From: Pseudomonadota bacterium
Lineage (GTDB): Bacteria > Desulfobacterota > Syntrophorhabdia > Syntrophorhabdales > Syntrophorhabdaceae
Length of the DNA: 64,000 bases
Direction: 5' to 3'
Assembly: GCA_026388275.1 (NCBI GenBank)
Contig: JAPLKB010000064.1
Location: 57,038-121,037 of the forward strand
The notes beneath the pieces are model-generated. The model was given only the letters and a program-made list of their open reading frames with translations, searched no databases and was not told where the DNA came from. A program made the translations under genes and the position numbers. Position 1 is the stretch's first letter. Every line of letters begins with the position of its first letter. This document shows positions 45,162 to 54,889 of this stretch, one piece after another.

Positions 45162-46333
45162 GATTCTCCTTCCAGGATTTTCGATACCTGATCCACATCC
45201 TTGTCTCCCCTGCCTGAAAGATTTACAATAACTATCTTTCCCTGAAACTCGTTCGCATGTTTTATTGCATAGGCTATGGCATGACTGCTCTCTAAGGCTG
45301 GAATAATGCCTTCCTCTCTCGAAAGAAGACTGAATGCATCAAGCACTTCACCATCCGTGGCATAGGAATAATGCGCCCTTTTCATATCTCTTAAAAAGCT
45401 GTGTTCAGGACCCACACTGGCATAATCAAGCCCTGCTGAAACAGAGTGTGTCGGGAGAATCTGACCGTCATCATCCTGCAATACATAACTTTTCGTGCCC
45501 TGAAATACACCGACTTTACCTGTTTCAAACCTTGCCGCATGTTTGCCAGTCTCTATACCGAGACCACCCGCCTCAACACCAATGAGTTCTACCTCTTCAT
45601 GCTCGATAAAAGGATGAAAAATACCCATGGAATTACTGCCTCCGCCGACACATGCAATAATAGCATCAGGTAGCCTACCCTCTTTCTTTTTAATCTGCCT
45701 GATTGCTTCCTTGCCTATGACTGAAACAAACTCCTTCACCATAGTAGGGTAAGGATGGGGTCCAAAGGCAGTACCAAGGACATAGTGGGTATTTCGCACA
45801 TTTGTCACCCAGTCCCTTAATACCTCGTTTATTGCATCCTTAAGAGTCCTGCTTCCGCTTTCTACTCCAACTACTTCTGCGCCCAACAATTCCATACGGA
45901 TTACATTCAATGCCTGCCTTACCATATCTTCCGAACCCATGTAGACTCTGCATTCAAGACCAAAAAGTGCTGACGCAGTGGCTGTTGCAACACCATGCTG
46001 TCCTGCCCCTGTTTCAGCTATAACCCTGCCTTTGCCCATTTTCTTTGCAAGAAGTACCTGACCAATGGCATTGTTTATCTTATGCGCACCGGTATGACAG
46101 AGATCTTCACGTTTCAAATAAAGCTTCATACCCGTTTTTCTGGAAATATTTGCTGCAAAGTAAAGCGGTGTCGGTCTGCCTACATATTCGGCAAGGTAAT
46201 ATACAAACTCTTTGTGAAATACCCTTGATTTCACATGTTTTAAAAAACATTTATTCAACTCACCAAGGGCAGGCATGAGCGTCTCCGGTACATAAGCACC
46301 ACCATATTTACCAAAATAACCATTTGTTTTCAT
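45158..46333 (-). CDS. trpB: Tryptophan synthase beta subunit
   Basis: 391 residues of the TrpB1 type. The N-terminus [19 protein letters not shown], the PLP lysine in [25 protein letters not shown], the [15 protein letters not shown] loop and [15 protein letters not shown] are all intact. It joins indole to serine. It overlaps both trpA and trpF by four bases, the usual mark of translational coupling. Confidence 0.96.
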   Translation of the reverse strand: MKTNGYFGKYGGAYVPETLMPALGELNKCFLKHVKSRVFHKEFVYYLAEYVGRPTPLYFAANISRKTGMKLYLKREDLCHTGAHKINNAIGQVLLAKKMGKGRVIAETGAGQHGVATATASALFGLECRVYMGSEDMVRQALNVIRMELLGAEVVGVESGSRTLKDAINEVLRDWVTNVRNTHYVLGTAFGPHPYPTMVKEFVSVIGKEAIRQIKKKEGRLPDAIIACVGGGSNSMGIFHPFIEHEEVELIGVEAGGLGIETGKHAARFETGKVGVFQGTKSYVLQDDDGQILPTHSVSAGLDYASVGPEHSFLRDMKRAHYSYATDGEVLDAFSLLSREEGIIPALESSHAIAYAIKHANEFQGKIVIVNLSGRGDKDVDQVSKILEGES

Positions 46334-46971
46334 AATATCCTTAATCCTTCTCGCTCACTGTGTGAGCTAAAATAATTATCTATCTTTCTAAAAATTTCAA
46401 CCATCTTCTCCGGGTCTTTTTTCCCCGGAGTTGATTCAACGCCTGATGCTATATCGATTGCATAGGGCTCAAGTTTCAGGGCCATATCAATGTTTTCACA
46501 ATTTATTCCGCCTGCAAGGATAAATGGTCTGCCGAAATTAGCCATAAGCTTCCAGTTGAATGCCCTGCCGCTTCCACCGCGCATCTTCTCATGATAGCTG
46601 TCAAGCAAAGGGAACGCCTCCGATTTTTGCGCCATTTCAACGTCTTTCATACTACGTATCCTGAAGGCCATAATGGTAATACCCGGGACAATATTGCCGT
46701 ACAGGTTATCGTCGCCTGAGTATACCTGCACCCTGTCCAGTTTGCAAAAATCCCTTATTCCCATGATTCTTTCCCACTTTTCATTAACAAAAACACCGCA
46801 TTTAATAATAAACGGCGGTAAGTTGCAGATTATTTCTCTTGCAGCTTCGCATGATATGCATCTTTTACTCCCTTCATAAAACACAAACCCTAATGCATCG
46901 GCACCCATTTCTGTAGCCAGCAAAGCATCTGCGAGGTTCGTAATACCACAGATTTTAACAAGTGTTTTCAT
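46330..46971 (-). CDS. trpF: Phosphoribosylanthranilate isomerase
   Basis: 213 residues. The catalytic Cys is in [27 protein letters not shown], and the general acid region [10 protein letters not shown] corresponds to the D-x-V-Q-L-H-G block. The phosphate site is [13 protein letters not shown] and the chain ends near [19 protein letters not shown]. It catalyses the Amadori step. It overlaps trpB and trpC by four bases each. Confidence 0.94.
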   Translation of the reverse strand: MKTLVKICGITNLADALLATEMGADALGFVFYEGSKRCISCEAAREIICNLPPFIIKCGVFVNEKWERIMGIRDFCKLDRVQVYSGDDNLYGNIVPGITIMAFRIRSMKDVEMAQKSEAFPLLDSYHEKMRGGSGRAFNWKLMANFGRPFILAGGINCENIDMALKLEPYAIDIASGVESTPGKKDPEKMVEIFRKIDNYFSSHSEREGLRIL

Positions 46972-47753
46972 GTCTTTCCTTGCAACTCTCTGAGTTTGTT
47001 ACAGGGGTTACCTGAAACGATAAGCGATGTGCCGATAAGAAATCCGCTGGCCCCCTGTTCTTTAAAACTCTTGATATGTTCTCTGTCCTCAATTCCGCTT
47101 TCCACTATTACAGGCAATGTTTTAGAGATATTCTTAAGCATTTCATGGGAAACAGAAAGATCGACTTTCAGGGTTTCAAGGTTTCTGTTATTTATCCCAA
47201 GGACAAAGCCTCCAAGATCAGCTATCTTTTTATAGGTTTTTATACTATGAACCTCAAGCAGTACATCAATTTCTATCTGTCGGGCAATTTCGAGATATTC
47301 GGCAATCTGATGTACATCCAGAGTCTCGCCTATTAAAAGCACTGCATCAGCGCCAAAAGCCTTTGCCTGGTATATTTCATACTCATCAACTATAAAATCC
47401 TTCCTTAAAACCGGCAGATTAATAACTTTTTTCGCCTCTGTAATATAGGCAAGTGAACCGTTAAAATACTTTTCCTCAGTAAGGATTGATATCGCTGAAG
47501 CTCCGCCTTTTTCATAATCCATAAGTAGCCCCGGCAAATCCAGGTCTTGAACAAGCACACCCATGGAAGGTGATGCCTTTTTCACTTCAGCGATTATCTT
47601 CACATCTTCCGGGAATCTCCTGCAAAAGATCTGATAAAAAGGTCTCTTTTCAATCCCTGCGATCATCTGCTTAAGGTCTGAGAGAGGGGTTTTTACTTTT
47701 GAATCCTTCACTACTCTCTTTTTTTCATCTAAAACCTTTTCAAGAAATGTCAT
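46968..47753 (-). CDS. trpC: Indole-3-glycerol phosphate synthase
   Basis: 261 residues. Conserved blocks include IIAEVKKASPSMGVL (catalytic Lys), GASAISILTEEKYFNGSL, LPVLRKDFIVDEYEIYQAKAFGADAVLLI, VLLEVHS, LGINNRNLETLKVD and VESGIEDREHI. It closes the indole ring. A 75-base gap separates it from trpD; that gap contains short repeats of the AACGGTTTAAACGGTTT type but no gene. Confidence 0.95.
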   Translation of the reverse strand: MTFLEKVLDEKKRVVKDSKVKTPLSDLKQMIAGIEKRPFYQIFCRRFPEDVKIIAEVKKASPSMGVLVQDLDLPGLLMDYEKGGASAISILTEEKYFNGSLAYITEAKKVINLPVLRKDFIVDEYEIYQAKAFGADAVLLIGETLDVHQIAEYLEIARQIEIDVLLEVHSIKTYKKIADLGGFVLGINNRNLETLKVDLSVSHEMLKNISKTLPVIVESGIEDREHIKSFKEQGASGFLIGTSLIVSGNPCNKLRELQGKT

Positions 47754-47828
47754 ATAAATCCTATCTCATCCTTTGATCTGCTTAAACTACTTGAATAGCT
47801 TTAACGGTTTAAACGGTTTGAACAATTA

Positions 47829-48875
47829 CTATCCTCTGCCTGCTCCTGCCAGTTCTTCAATTTTTTTCAATGCCTTTCCTGAGTCTATAACCTCTTCAGC
47901 ATAGGCTATGCCTTCTTTTATATCCCGCCGGACGCCTGCAACATAAAATGCAGCGCCGGCATTGATAAGGACTGCCGCCCTTTTTGCCCCGTTTTCTTTC
48001 CCTGAAAAGATGCCTTTGAGGATTTGCGCATTCTCCTGTGCATTCCCTCCCTTCAAATCCTCAATATCATATTCTTTAATCCCGAAATCCTTTGGATTTA
48101 TCAGATAATGCCCTATCCCGCCGTTTTTTATCTCCGCCACTTTTGTGTCTGTAGTAACCGATATTTCATCCATTCCATCAAGCCCATAGACGATCATAGC
48201 CCTTTCCGTGCCAAGTTTCAAAAGCACATTCGCAAACATTTCGCATAAAGCTTCATCATATACGCCGAGAAGCAGGTGTCTGGCCGAGGCAGGGTTTGTA
48301 AGAGGACCGAGCATATTAAATATTGTCCTGATTCCTATCTCTCTCCTTGGGCCTACGGCGTGTCTCGTTGAACCATGGAATACAGGTGCAAACATAAAGG
48401 CTATGCCGATTTCACTGATTTGTTTTGCAACCATATCCGGTGCAGCTTCAATATTAACTCCCAACTTTTCCAGCACATCAGCGCTGCCGCATTTACTTGA
48501 AACAGATCTGTTGCCGTGCTTTGCGACTGTGGCGCCTCCCGCTGCAGCAACAATAGCGGCCGCCGTGGAGATGTTGAAAGTCATTGTACAATCACCGCCT
48601 GTACCGACAATATCGATTATCACACCATTACGTCTGTTTATGCAATCACAGATCGCTTCCCCGTTTAAAGCTACTTTTGCCGCCTTGCTTCTCATCACCT
48701 TGACTGCACCCACAACCTCATCAACGGTTTCCCCCTTAATGCGCAGCGCCGTAATCAATGAAGCTATCTGGGCAGGGGTTGTCTTCCCTTCCATGATATC
48801 CTCCATAACCTGCGACATTTCATGTTCCTCAAGGTGAACCATATTTACAGCCTTATTGATAGCTTGTTTAATCAT
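47829..48875 (-). CDS. trpD: Anthranilate phosphoribosyltransferase
   Basis: 348 residues. The PRPP and anthranilate-binding segments are DIVGTGGDCTMTFNISTAAAIVAAAGGATVAKHGNRSVSSKCGSADVLEKLGV, FMFAPVFHGSTRHAVGPRREIGIRTIFNMLGPLTNPA and VYGLDGMDEIS. It is separate from trpG, unlike the enterobacterial fusion, and overlaps it by four bases. Confidence 0.95.
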   Translation of the reverse strand: MIKQAINKAVNMVHLEEHEMSQVMEDIMEGKTTPAQIASLITALRIKGETVDEVVGAVKVMRSKAAKVALNGEAICDCINRRNGVIIDIVGTGGDCTMTFNISTAAAIVAAAGGATVAKHGNRSVSSKCGSADVLEKLGVNIEAAPDMVAKQISEIGIAFMFAPVFHGSTRHAVGPRREIGIRTIFNMLGPLTNPASARHLLLGVYDEALCEMFANVLLKLGTERAMIVYGLDGMDEISVTTDTKVAEIKNGGIGHYLINPKDFGIKEYDIEDLKGGNAQENAQILKGIFSGKENGAKRAAVLINAGAAFYVAGVRRDIKEGIAYAEEVIDSGKALKKIEELAGAGRG

Positions 48876-49462
48876 AACCCCTTCCCTCCATTTGTCTTTG
48901 AAATTGACAAAAAATTATTCAATATCTTCATCCCTTCCTTTGTAAGGATTGATTCCGGATGAAACTGCACCCCTTCAAGCATATATGTTTTATGTCTTAT
49001 GCCCATAACCTCGCCGTCTTTGGTCCATGCGGACGCATCGAATTTATCCTCTAATCCCTTCATTTCCACTGCAAGGGAATGATAGCGAGTGGCTTCAAAG
49101 GGATTGCCCACATCATGCATGATAGTCTTTCCATCGTGAAACACTTGAGAGGTCTTTCCGTGCATAAGCTCCTTTGCAAGCACAATCTCGCCTCCGAATG
49201 CATATCCGATGGCCTGATGCCCGAGGCAAACACCGAAGATAGGAATCCTGCCGGCAAAGCGTTTTACTACATCAACAGATATGCCCGCTTCTCGAGGAGT
49301 ACACGGTCCGGGAGATATAACTATCCTTTCCGGTAAAAGATTTTCTATCTCTTCCAATGTGACTTTATCGTTCCTGTAAACCGCCACCTCTTCACCAAGT
49401 TCGCTGAAATACTGGACGAGGTTATATGTAAATGAATCGTAGTTATCTATCATTAGCAGCAT
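48872..49462 (-). CDS. trpG: Anthranilate synthase glutaminase subunit
   Basis: 196 residues of the class I glutamine amidotransferase fold. LMIDNYDSFTYNLVQYF opens the protein, IVISPGPCTPREAGIS follows, the nucleophile is in FGVCLGHQAIGYAFGG and the His-Glu pair in GVQFHPESILT. It feeds ammonia to TrpE. It starts one base after the trpE stop. Confidence 0.95.
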   Translation of the reverse strand: MLLMIDNYDSFTYNLVQYFSELGEEVAVYRNDKVTLEEIENLLPERIVISPGPCTPREAGISVDVVKRFAGRIPIFGVCLGHQAIGYAFGGEIVLAKELMHGKTSQVFHDGKTIMHDVGNPFEATRYHSLAVEMKGLEDKFDASAWTKDGEVMGIRHKTYMLEGVQFHPESILTKEGMKILNNFLSISKTNGGKGL

Positions 49463-49463
49463 A

Positions 49464-50948
49464 TCAGTCTATTATCTCCTTTAATTCCATGATGGATTTT
49501 ATCAATGCCTGTGACTTGTGAATCGTTTCCATGTATTCCGTCTCAGGTACGGAATCGGCCACAATACCTGACCCGGCCTGGATATATACCTTGTTTTGCT
49601 TCTTAAGGAGTGTCCTTATGGTAATGCAAAAATCCATGTTTCCGTTATAGGTAAAATAGCCCACAGATCCTGCATAAAATTCTCGTTTCTCCTTTTCCAG
49701 TTCTTCGATGATCTCCATTGCCCGTATTTTCGGGGCGCCGGTCACTGTGCCTGCCGGGAAGGTTGCCTGAAACACATCAAAGGCATCCATGCCTTCTTTG
49801 ACCTGTCCCTTAACAGAGGATACTATGTGCATTACATGGGAATACCTCTCGATATCCATGAATTCCGGCACAGAAACGCTTCCTGCTGCAGCTATCCTTC
49901 CCACATCATTTCTCCCGAGATCAACAAGCATAGTATGCTCAGCCAGCTCTTTTTCATCACAGAGGAGTTCCTTTGCCAGGGCCTCATCTTCTTCCCGGTC
50001 CTTTCCTCTTCTTCTTGTCCCTGCTATAGGTCTTACCTCGACCTCTCCGTCTTCCAGTTTTACCAGCGTTTCAGGCGAAGTACCTATAAGACTATAATCA
50101 AGATAATCGAGGAGAAACATATATGGAGAAGGGTTCACCACACGCAGTGCTCTGTAAAGGCTCAAATTGTCGATAGAAATCTCCATTGCGAATCTTTGGG
50201 ACAAAACTACCTGGATGACATCACCGGCATGGATATATGCCTTTGCCTTCAAGACCATTTCCTCAAACTCTTCTTTGGTTGTATTGCTGTCCATCATGCG
50301 TACGGAAAGCTCACCTTCTTTGTGAAAGGCAAGGGGCGAACGGACAATGGTCTGGAGTTCGTCAAGTCCTGCAATACCGCCCGCATGGCTCTCCCGCATA
50401 CTCTCATGTTTTCCTGCATGATGAAATACAAAGAGCGTCATCCTCCGTGTATAATTATCAAATATGATAAGTTTCTTCGGGAAGATGAAATGTATATCAT
50501 GAACGTCAAGTACACGTTCATTTCTGTCCGGCATTTTCTCAAAGAACTTAATTACATCGTAGCCCACATAACCGACAGGACCTCCAAAACGTGCAATGCT
50601 ATCGGAAAAACCGAAGCCCTTAAATTTGTTCATGATTTCCTTGAGTTCCAGAAAAGGATTATCACTTTCGAATGTATCCTCAATAATCCCATTTAAAAAC
50701 ACTTTATTATCAAGACTCTTGAACGCAAGAAATGGCTCAAACCCGATAAAGGAGAATCTGCCGAGTCTTTCCTTGGCCTCTACGCTTTCAAGTAGAAAAG
50801 ACGGGGAAGACGGGTACGCATCCTTGAGTTTCATATAGCATGACAGGGGGGTATCAAGATCTGCAAGTATTTCCCTGAAAAAGGGGAATACATCTCCTGC
50901 TTCAGCCTGTTTTAAAAATTCTTTGTAAGTCATGGCTTCATTATTCAT
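49464..50948 (-). CDS. trpE: Anthranilate synthase component I
   Basis: The ATG at 50948 follows AGGAGAGG by eight bases and gives 494 residues; a TTG at 50972 would put that site inside the gene. The feedback-binding LLES motif is present (SPSFLLESVEAKERLGRF). The chorismate site shows VVLSQRFAMEI, PSPYMFLLDY, GTSPETLVKLEDGEVEVRPIAGTRRRG, DLGRNDVGRIA and FPAGTVTGAPKIRAMEII. It makes anthranilate and starts the trp half of the operon, right after a small inverted-repeat element. Tryptophan inhibition is likely. Confidence 0.95.
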   Translation of the reverse strand: MNNEAMTYKEFLKQAEAGDVFPFFREILADLDTPLSCYMKLKDAYPSSPSFLLESVEAKERLGRFSFIGFEPFLAFKSLDNKVFLNGIIEDTFESDNPFLELKEIMNKFKGFGFSDSIARFGGPVGYVGYDVIKFFEKMPDRNERVLDVHDIHFIFPKKLIIFDNYTRRMTLFVFHHAGKHESMRESHAGGIAGLDELQTIVRSPLAFHKEGELSVRMMDSNTTKEEFEEMVLKAKAYIHAGDVIQVVLSQRFAMEISIDNLSLYRALRVVNPSPYMFLLDYLDYSLIGTSPETLVKLEDGEVEVRPIAGTRRRGKDREEDEALAKELLCDEKELAEHTMLVDLGRNDVGRIAAAGSVSVPEFMDIERYSHVMHIVSSVKGQVKEGMDAFDVFQATFPAGTVTGAPKIRAMEIIEELEKEKREFYAGSVGYFTYNGNMDFCITIRTLLKKQNKVYIQAGSGIVADSVPETEYMETIHKSQALIKSIMELKEIID

Positions 50949-50980
50949 ATATACATCCTCTCCTATTAACAAAGTTCTTT

Positions 50981-51106
50981 TTCCAATGCCAAATCAAAGA
51001 TGATATCAAGGCAGCAAGGAAGAGGCACCGCAGGCGTACTTCAACAGTACGTCGAGGATGCCGATAACGAAGCCAACGATGATAGCGCTTTGATTTGACA
51101 TTGGAA
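50981..51106. repeat. MITE-like or REP-like element with terminal inverted repeats
   Basis: About 126 bases bounded by 18-base inverted repeats (50981-50998 and 51089-51106, one mismatch; TTCCAATGCCAAATCAAA). Inside lies a smaller hairpin CGTACT-TCAAC-AGTACG near 51040. It fills the aroC-trpE gap. On RNA it would fold as one long hairpin. There is no open frame inside. Confidence 0.75.
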
Positions 51107-51110
51107 TTTT

Positions 51111-52292
51111 TCACAGGGAAAACGTCTCCAATTCCTCCTGATCCTTTTCTCTGATGATATGTTTCAGATATTCCAGCTTTGCCGTAACCCTGTCCAGTTC
51201 AGCCAATGAATCTGGACTGAATACGGTCTCTGCATCAAGACAACCGGCTAATGCGCCTTTTACCATATCTGTATACTTTAATTGTATTTTCTCTGATGAT
51301 ACGCCGATGATCCTCCCCATCACCTGTTGTATAAGCATGAGATCTGCAAGAACTATTGCCGTGACAGCCTCTACAATAACAGGTACCCGTAGCGCAATGC
51401 ATACATCGTGTCTTCCAGTTATTTTAAGCTCTGTTTGTTCGCCGGTTTTCATATTAATTGTATGCTGCATTATGGGAATGCTCGATGTAGGCTTAACAGC
51501 CACCTTAAAAAAAATATCATTGCTGTTTGTTATGCCGCCGTTAATACCACCGGCGTTATTGGTCCTTGTCTCACCATTTATATTGATGATCTCGTCATTG
51601 CACTCGCTCCCCCTCATCTGCGCGCATGAGAAGCCTGCGCCGAACTCTATCCCTTTAATGGCCGGTATTGAAAAAACTATATGGCTTATTAAAGATTCCA
51701 CAGAGTCAAAGAAAGGTTCTCCCAGTCCTGCCGGCAAGCCATCCACTCTACACGTTACAACACCGCCTATAGAGTCTCTGCTTTGTATGGCTGATTGAAC
51801 AGCAGCGGCAACATCCTGAGACCCGCCAGCTTCTATAAGCACTGCTTCTATGTGCACAGGTTTTATAAGCATCTTTGCTATAACCCCTGCAGCAACCAGC
51901 CCTGCAGTGAGCCTGCCTGAAAAATGTCCTCCGCCTCGATAGTCATTGAAACCATCGTATTTTCTCCAGGCAGTAAAGTCCGCATGCCCCGGTCTGGGCG
52001 TATCTTTTATATCGTTGTATGCACCTGAATCAACATCTTTATTTTCAAAGAGAACGCATATCGGCGCACCTGTGGTTTTTCCGTTAAATACTCCACTTTT
52101 TATGAGGGGTATATCCTGCTCTTTTCTCGGGGTTGTGCCCTTGATGCCTCTCATGCGCCTCTTCAGATCATCATAGAACTCCTGAGCAGGTACAGAAAGT
52201 CCGGCAGGACAACCATCAATAACAATACCCACACATGATCCGTGCGATTCTCCAAGAATAGATACTCTAAAAATACGTCCGAAACTATTCAT
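51111..52292 (-). CDS. aroC: Chorismate synthase
   Basis: 393 residues. It begins FGRIFRVSILGESHGSCVGIVIDGCPAGL, with RRMRGIKGTTPRKEQDIPLIKSGVFNGKTTGAPI, RPGHADFTAWRKYDGFNDYRGGGHFSGRLTAGLVAAG and INGGITNSNDIFFKVAVKPTSSI, all typical. It needs reduced FMN and removes the last phosphate to give chorismate. It overlaps aroA by eight bases and is the last aro gene before the repeat element. Confidence 0.95.
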   Translation of the reverse strand: MNSFGRIFRVSILGESHGSCVGIVIDGCPAGLSVPAQEFYDDLKRRMRGIKGTTPRKEQDIPLIKSGVFNGKTTGAPICVLFENKDVDSGAYNDIKDTPRPGHADFTAWRKYDGFNDYRGGGHFSGRLTAGLVAAGVIAKMLIKPVHIEAVLIEAGGSQDVAAAVQSAIQSRDSIGGVVTCRVDGLPAGLGEPFFDSVESLISHIVFSIPAIKGIEFGAGFSCAQMRGSECNDEIININGETRTNNAGGINGGITNSNDIFFKVAVKPTSSIPIMQHTINMKTGEQTELKITGRHDVCIALRVPVIVEAVTAIVLADLMLIQQVMGRIIGVSSEKIQLKYTDMVKGALAGCLDAETVFSPDSLAELDRVTAKLEYLKHIIREKDQEELETFSL

Positions 52293-53544
52293 ATTTCACC
52301 TTCACTGAGTTTAGATCTTCAAAGAACGAAGGGTAGGATTTGGAAACACATGCCGGCCCCTCTATGACAACATCCACTTCCCTTGCAATGGCAGCAATTG
52401 CGCATGCCATTGCAATTCTGTGGTCATTATGGGAATCCACAGTACCGCCTCTGGTAATACCACCATTGATTTCCATCCTGTCTTCAAAAACTTTTATTTC
52501 AATCCCAAGCTTGGAAAATTCCTCAACCAGGGCAATGGCACGGCTGCTCTCCTTATGTTTGAGACGCTCCACCCCGTAGATGACACTTTTGCCTGTGCAA
52601 CCGGCTCCAAGGGCAACAAGGGGTGGGAACAAATCGGGACAATCACGTGCATCAAACTCAAAAGCATTCAATCTATCTTTTGTGACAAGAATATAGTCAT
52701 CTTTTGCCTTTACCTGTGCACCGGCATTGATAATAGCCTTTATCACAGCTTTATCGGCCTGATATGAAGCAGGATTCAAGCCCCTTACCTTTATAGAACC
52801 AGCAAGTGCACCGGCCACAAGAAAAAAAGCAGCACCGGACCAATCTCCTTCTGTGACATACGTAGAGGATTTGTATTGTTGGTCACCTCGAATATAAAAT
52901 TCCTCAAGGTTTTTGTCATGGAGAACCTTCACGCCGAATCTGCCCATTATATCAATTGTCAACTCAATATAGGGCTTGCTTTTTAGCCCGGTAACCACAA
53001 TGTGTGAATCGCCGCTGCATAAAGGAAGCGCCATAAGTAAGCCTGTCAGGAATTGTGAGCTTTCAGCGCCGCTTATGTTGATCCTGCCTCCATTGATCCT
53101 GCCTTTCACCATGACAGGCGCAAAACCTGCTTCTGTACGGCATGTTGCACCAAGATCCGTTAATGCTTCAACCATCTTCATAGGTCTATTGATCAATGAG
53201 CCGGAGGCCTTCAGAATAATCTCTTCTTCAAGCAATCCTGTAACAGGGGTAAACATCCTCATGCAGAGCCCGGATTCTCCACAATCGAGAACATTGCTCT
53301 TTATGCCTCTTTCCTTCAAACTATCATTACCCTTGATCGTAACGCTTTTGTCTCCCCTGTATATTTCAGCCCCCAGCGTATCTGCTATGGCAAGGGCAGT
53401 CAAACCGTCGCTGCAAAAAGATGGGTTTACTATTTCAGATGTGCCTGAAGCCAGCAAAGCTGCAGCAACAACTCTGATCATTACGCTTTTTGATGCCGGT
53501 GCGTCGATTGTCGCATCAATCTTTGAGGAACTTATTGATTTCAC
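52285..53544 (-). CDS. aroA: EPSP synthase
   Basis: 419 residues. The PEP-binding lysine region DAPASKSVMIRVVAAALLASG, the L-x-C-G-E-S-G-L-C-M-R-M block (NVLDCGESGLCMRMFTPV) and VTEGDWSGAAFFLVAGAL are visible. The C-terminal NDHRIAMACAIAAI is conserved. The residues of the class I or II glyphosate-sensitivity loop were not assigned. It overlaps the aroEK fusion gene by 29 bases. Confidence 0.94.
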   Translation of the reverse strand: MKSISSSKIDATIDAPASKSVMIRVVAAALLASGTSEIVNPSFCSDGLTALAIADTLGAEIYRGDKSVTIKGNDSLKERGIKSNVLDCGESGLCMRMFTPVTGLLEEEIILKASGSLINRPMKMVEALTDLGATCRTEAGFAPVMVKGRINGGRINISGAESSQFLTGLLMALPLCSGDSHIVVTGLKSKPYIELTIDIMGRFGVKVLHDKNLEEFYIRGDQQYKSSTYVTEGDWSGAAFFLVAGALAGSIKVRGLNPASYQADKAVIKAIINAGAQVKAKDDYILVTKDRLNAFEFDARDCPDLFPPLVALGAGCTGKSVIYGVERLKHKESSRAIALVEEFSKLGIEIKVFEDRMEINGGITRGGTVDSHNDHRIAMACAIAAIAREVDVVIEGPACVSKSYPSFFEDLNSVKVKYE

Positions 53545-54871
53545 TATATACCTTCCTTATAATCTCCTCAGGTTCCATACCATCCGTAATTACAACCATA
53601 TCGGAGGTTTCTGCATAAAAAGGCATCCTTTCATCAAGCATCTCTTGAATGTGGATTTTTTCACGCATGTTGCGAAGCAGCGGACGTCTATTGTCATTGC
53701 CTGCACGTTTCAGAACAGTGTCGGCGTTTGCCCATAGCCATATGACGATAGAGTTTTTCCTGAGTATATTCCTGTTTGCCCTGTTAAGTATTGCCCCGCC
53801 TCCGCATGATACTATTGTTCCCGACAGATTCCCGATGCTTGCTATTTCATCACTCTCCATCTGCCTGAATGCCTGTTCTCCCTTGTTTTCAAAGATCTCG
53901 CTTATCGATATTCCTGCTTTCTGCTCAATCACCGTATCGATGTCTATAAATGGCATTGCCGTCAGTTCTGCCATACCACGGGCCGCCGTTGATTTACCGG
54001 CGCCCATAAAACCTATAAAGGCAATGTTTTTCCCGATAGACTTGTTTTGCCCGTATAAAGCCTGCCGCATGAACTCCATCGGAGGCTCTGTGCCTGTGAA
54101 AAGCCTGAAGGCGGCCACGCCCTGAAAAAGCAGCCATTCCCTGCCGTCAATAATTGTACATCCCTGCCTTTTACCGTCCTCCACAAGGGCAGTGGGTTTA
54201 CTGTAGTTAGCATCAAGGATTGCCATATTTTTCTTAAGGGAATCAGGTTTAACAATCCTTTCCGCTGAAGGCAGACATGAAATAAGGATATCTGTAAATT
54301 TCAGTGCTTTATTCATATCTTCCATTTTTGCGACTTTGCATCCCATATCTTCAGAAATAGCCTTTGCCTTTTCAAAGGTACGATTCACGATTATTACATC
54401 CGCCCCTTCTGAGATAAGGGCACATACGACTGCTTTAGCTGCTCCGCCCGCACCAAGCACAAGCACCCTCTTCCCTTCAACTTCCACACCATTAAAAGAA
54501 AGGGCATCTTTTACACCTTTAATATCCGTATTGAATCCATGAAGTCTGCCATCCTTTACAAGTATTGTGTTAACAGCACCTACTCTCTGTGCCGCTTCCT
54601 CTGTATTCTCCAGAAAGGGCATGATCTCTTCCTTAAAAGGTGATGTCACGTTAAAACCGGAAAGCCCTATATCCGATATTCCAGCCATTATGTCTTTGGC
54701 ACGCGATGCTGCAAAACGGGTATATACTGCGTCTATCGACATCAAACCAAAGGCAGTGTTAAAGATATCCGGGCTTTTGCTGTGCAGTACAGGATTACCG
54801 ACAACGGCAAAAATCTTTGTTTTTTCTGAATTGTTTGTTTGATTGGTCTTATTAGGTCGTATACGACTCAT
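53516..54871 (-). CDS. aroEK: Shikimate dehydrogenase-shikimate kinase fusion
   Basis: 451 residues. Residues ~18-275 are AroE: FAVVGNPVLHSKSPDIFN, the catalytic Lys in FNVTSPFKEEIM, RVGAVNTILV, GFNTDIKGV and the NADP motif VLVLGAGGAAKAVVCALI. Residues ~283-451 are AroK: the P-loop GFMGAGKST (Lys293), FIDIDTVIEQKAGISISEIFENKGEQAFRQMES, SCGGGAIL and the LID region NRRPLL. Two successive but non-adjacent-substrate steps (3-dehydroshikimate to shikimate to shikimate 3-phosphate) are joined in one chain. It lies 18 bases after aroD. Confidence 0.95.
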   Translation of the reverse strand: MSRIRPNKTNQTNNSEKTKIFAVVGNPVLHSKSPDIFNTAFGLMSIDAVYTRFAASRAKDIMAGISDIGLSGFNVTSPFKEEIMPFLENTEEAAQRVGAVNTILVKDGRLHGFNTDIKGVKDALSFNGVEVEGKRVLVLGAGGAAKAVVCALISEGADVIIVNRTFEKAKAISEDMGCKVAKMEDMNKALKFTDILISCLPSAERIVKPDSLKKNMAILDANYSKPTALVEDGKRQGCTIIDGREWLLFQGVAAFRLFTGTEPPMEFMRQALYGQNKSIGKNIAFIGFMGAGKSTAARGMAELTAMPFIDIDTVIEQKAGISISEIFENKGEQAFRQMESDEIASIGNLSGTIVSCGGGAILNRANRNILRKNSIVIWLWANADTVLKRAGNDNRRPLLRNMREKIHIQEMLDERMPFYAETSDMVVITDGMEPEEIIRKVYSEINKFLKD

Positions 54872-54889
54872 TAAATTCCCTTTCTTTTT

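Noticed and set aside
49596..50696. Long open frame opposite trpE
   Set aside because: Antisense shadow of a clear trpE; Cys/His-rich translation with no family pattern.
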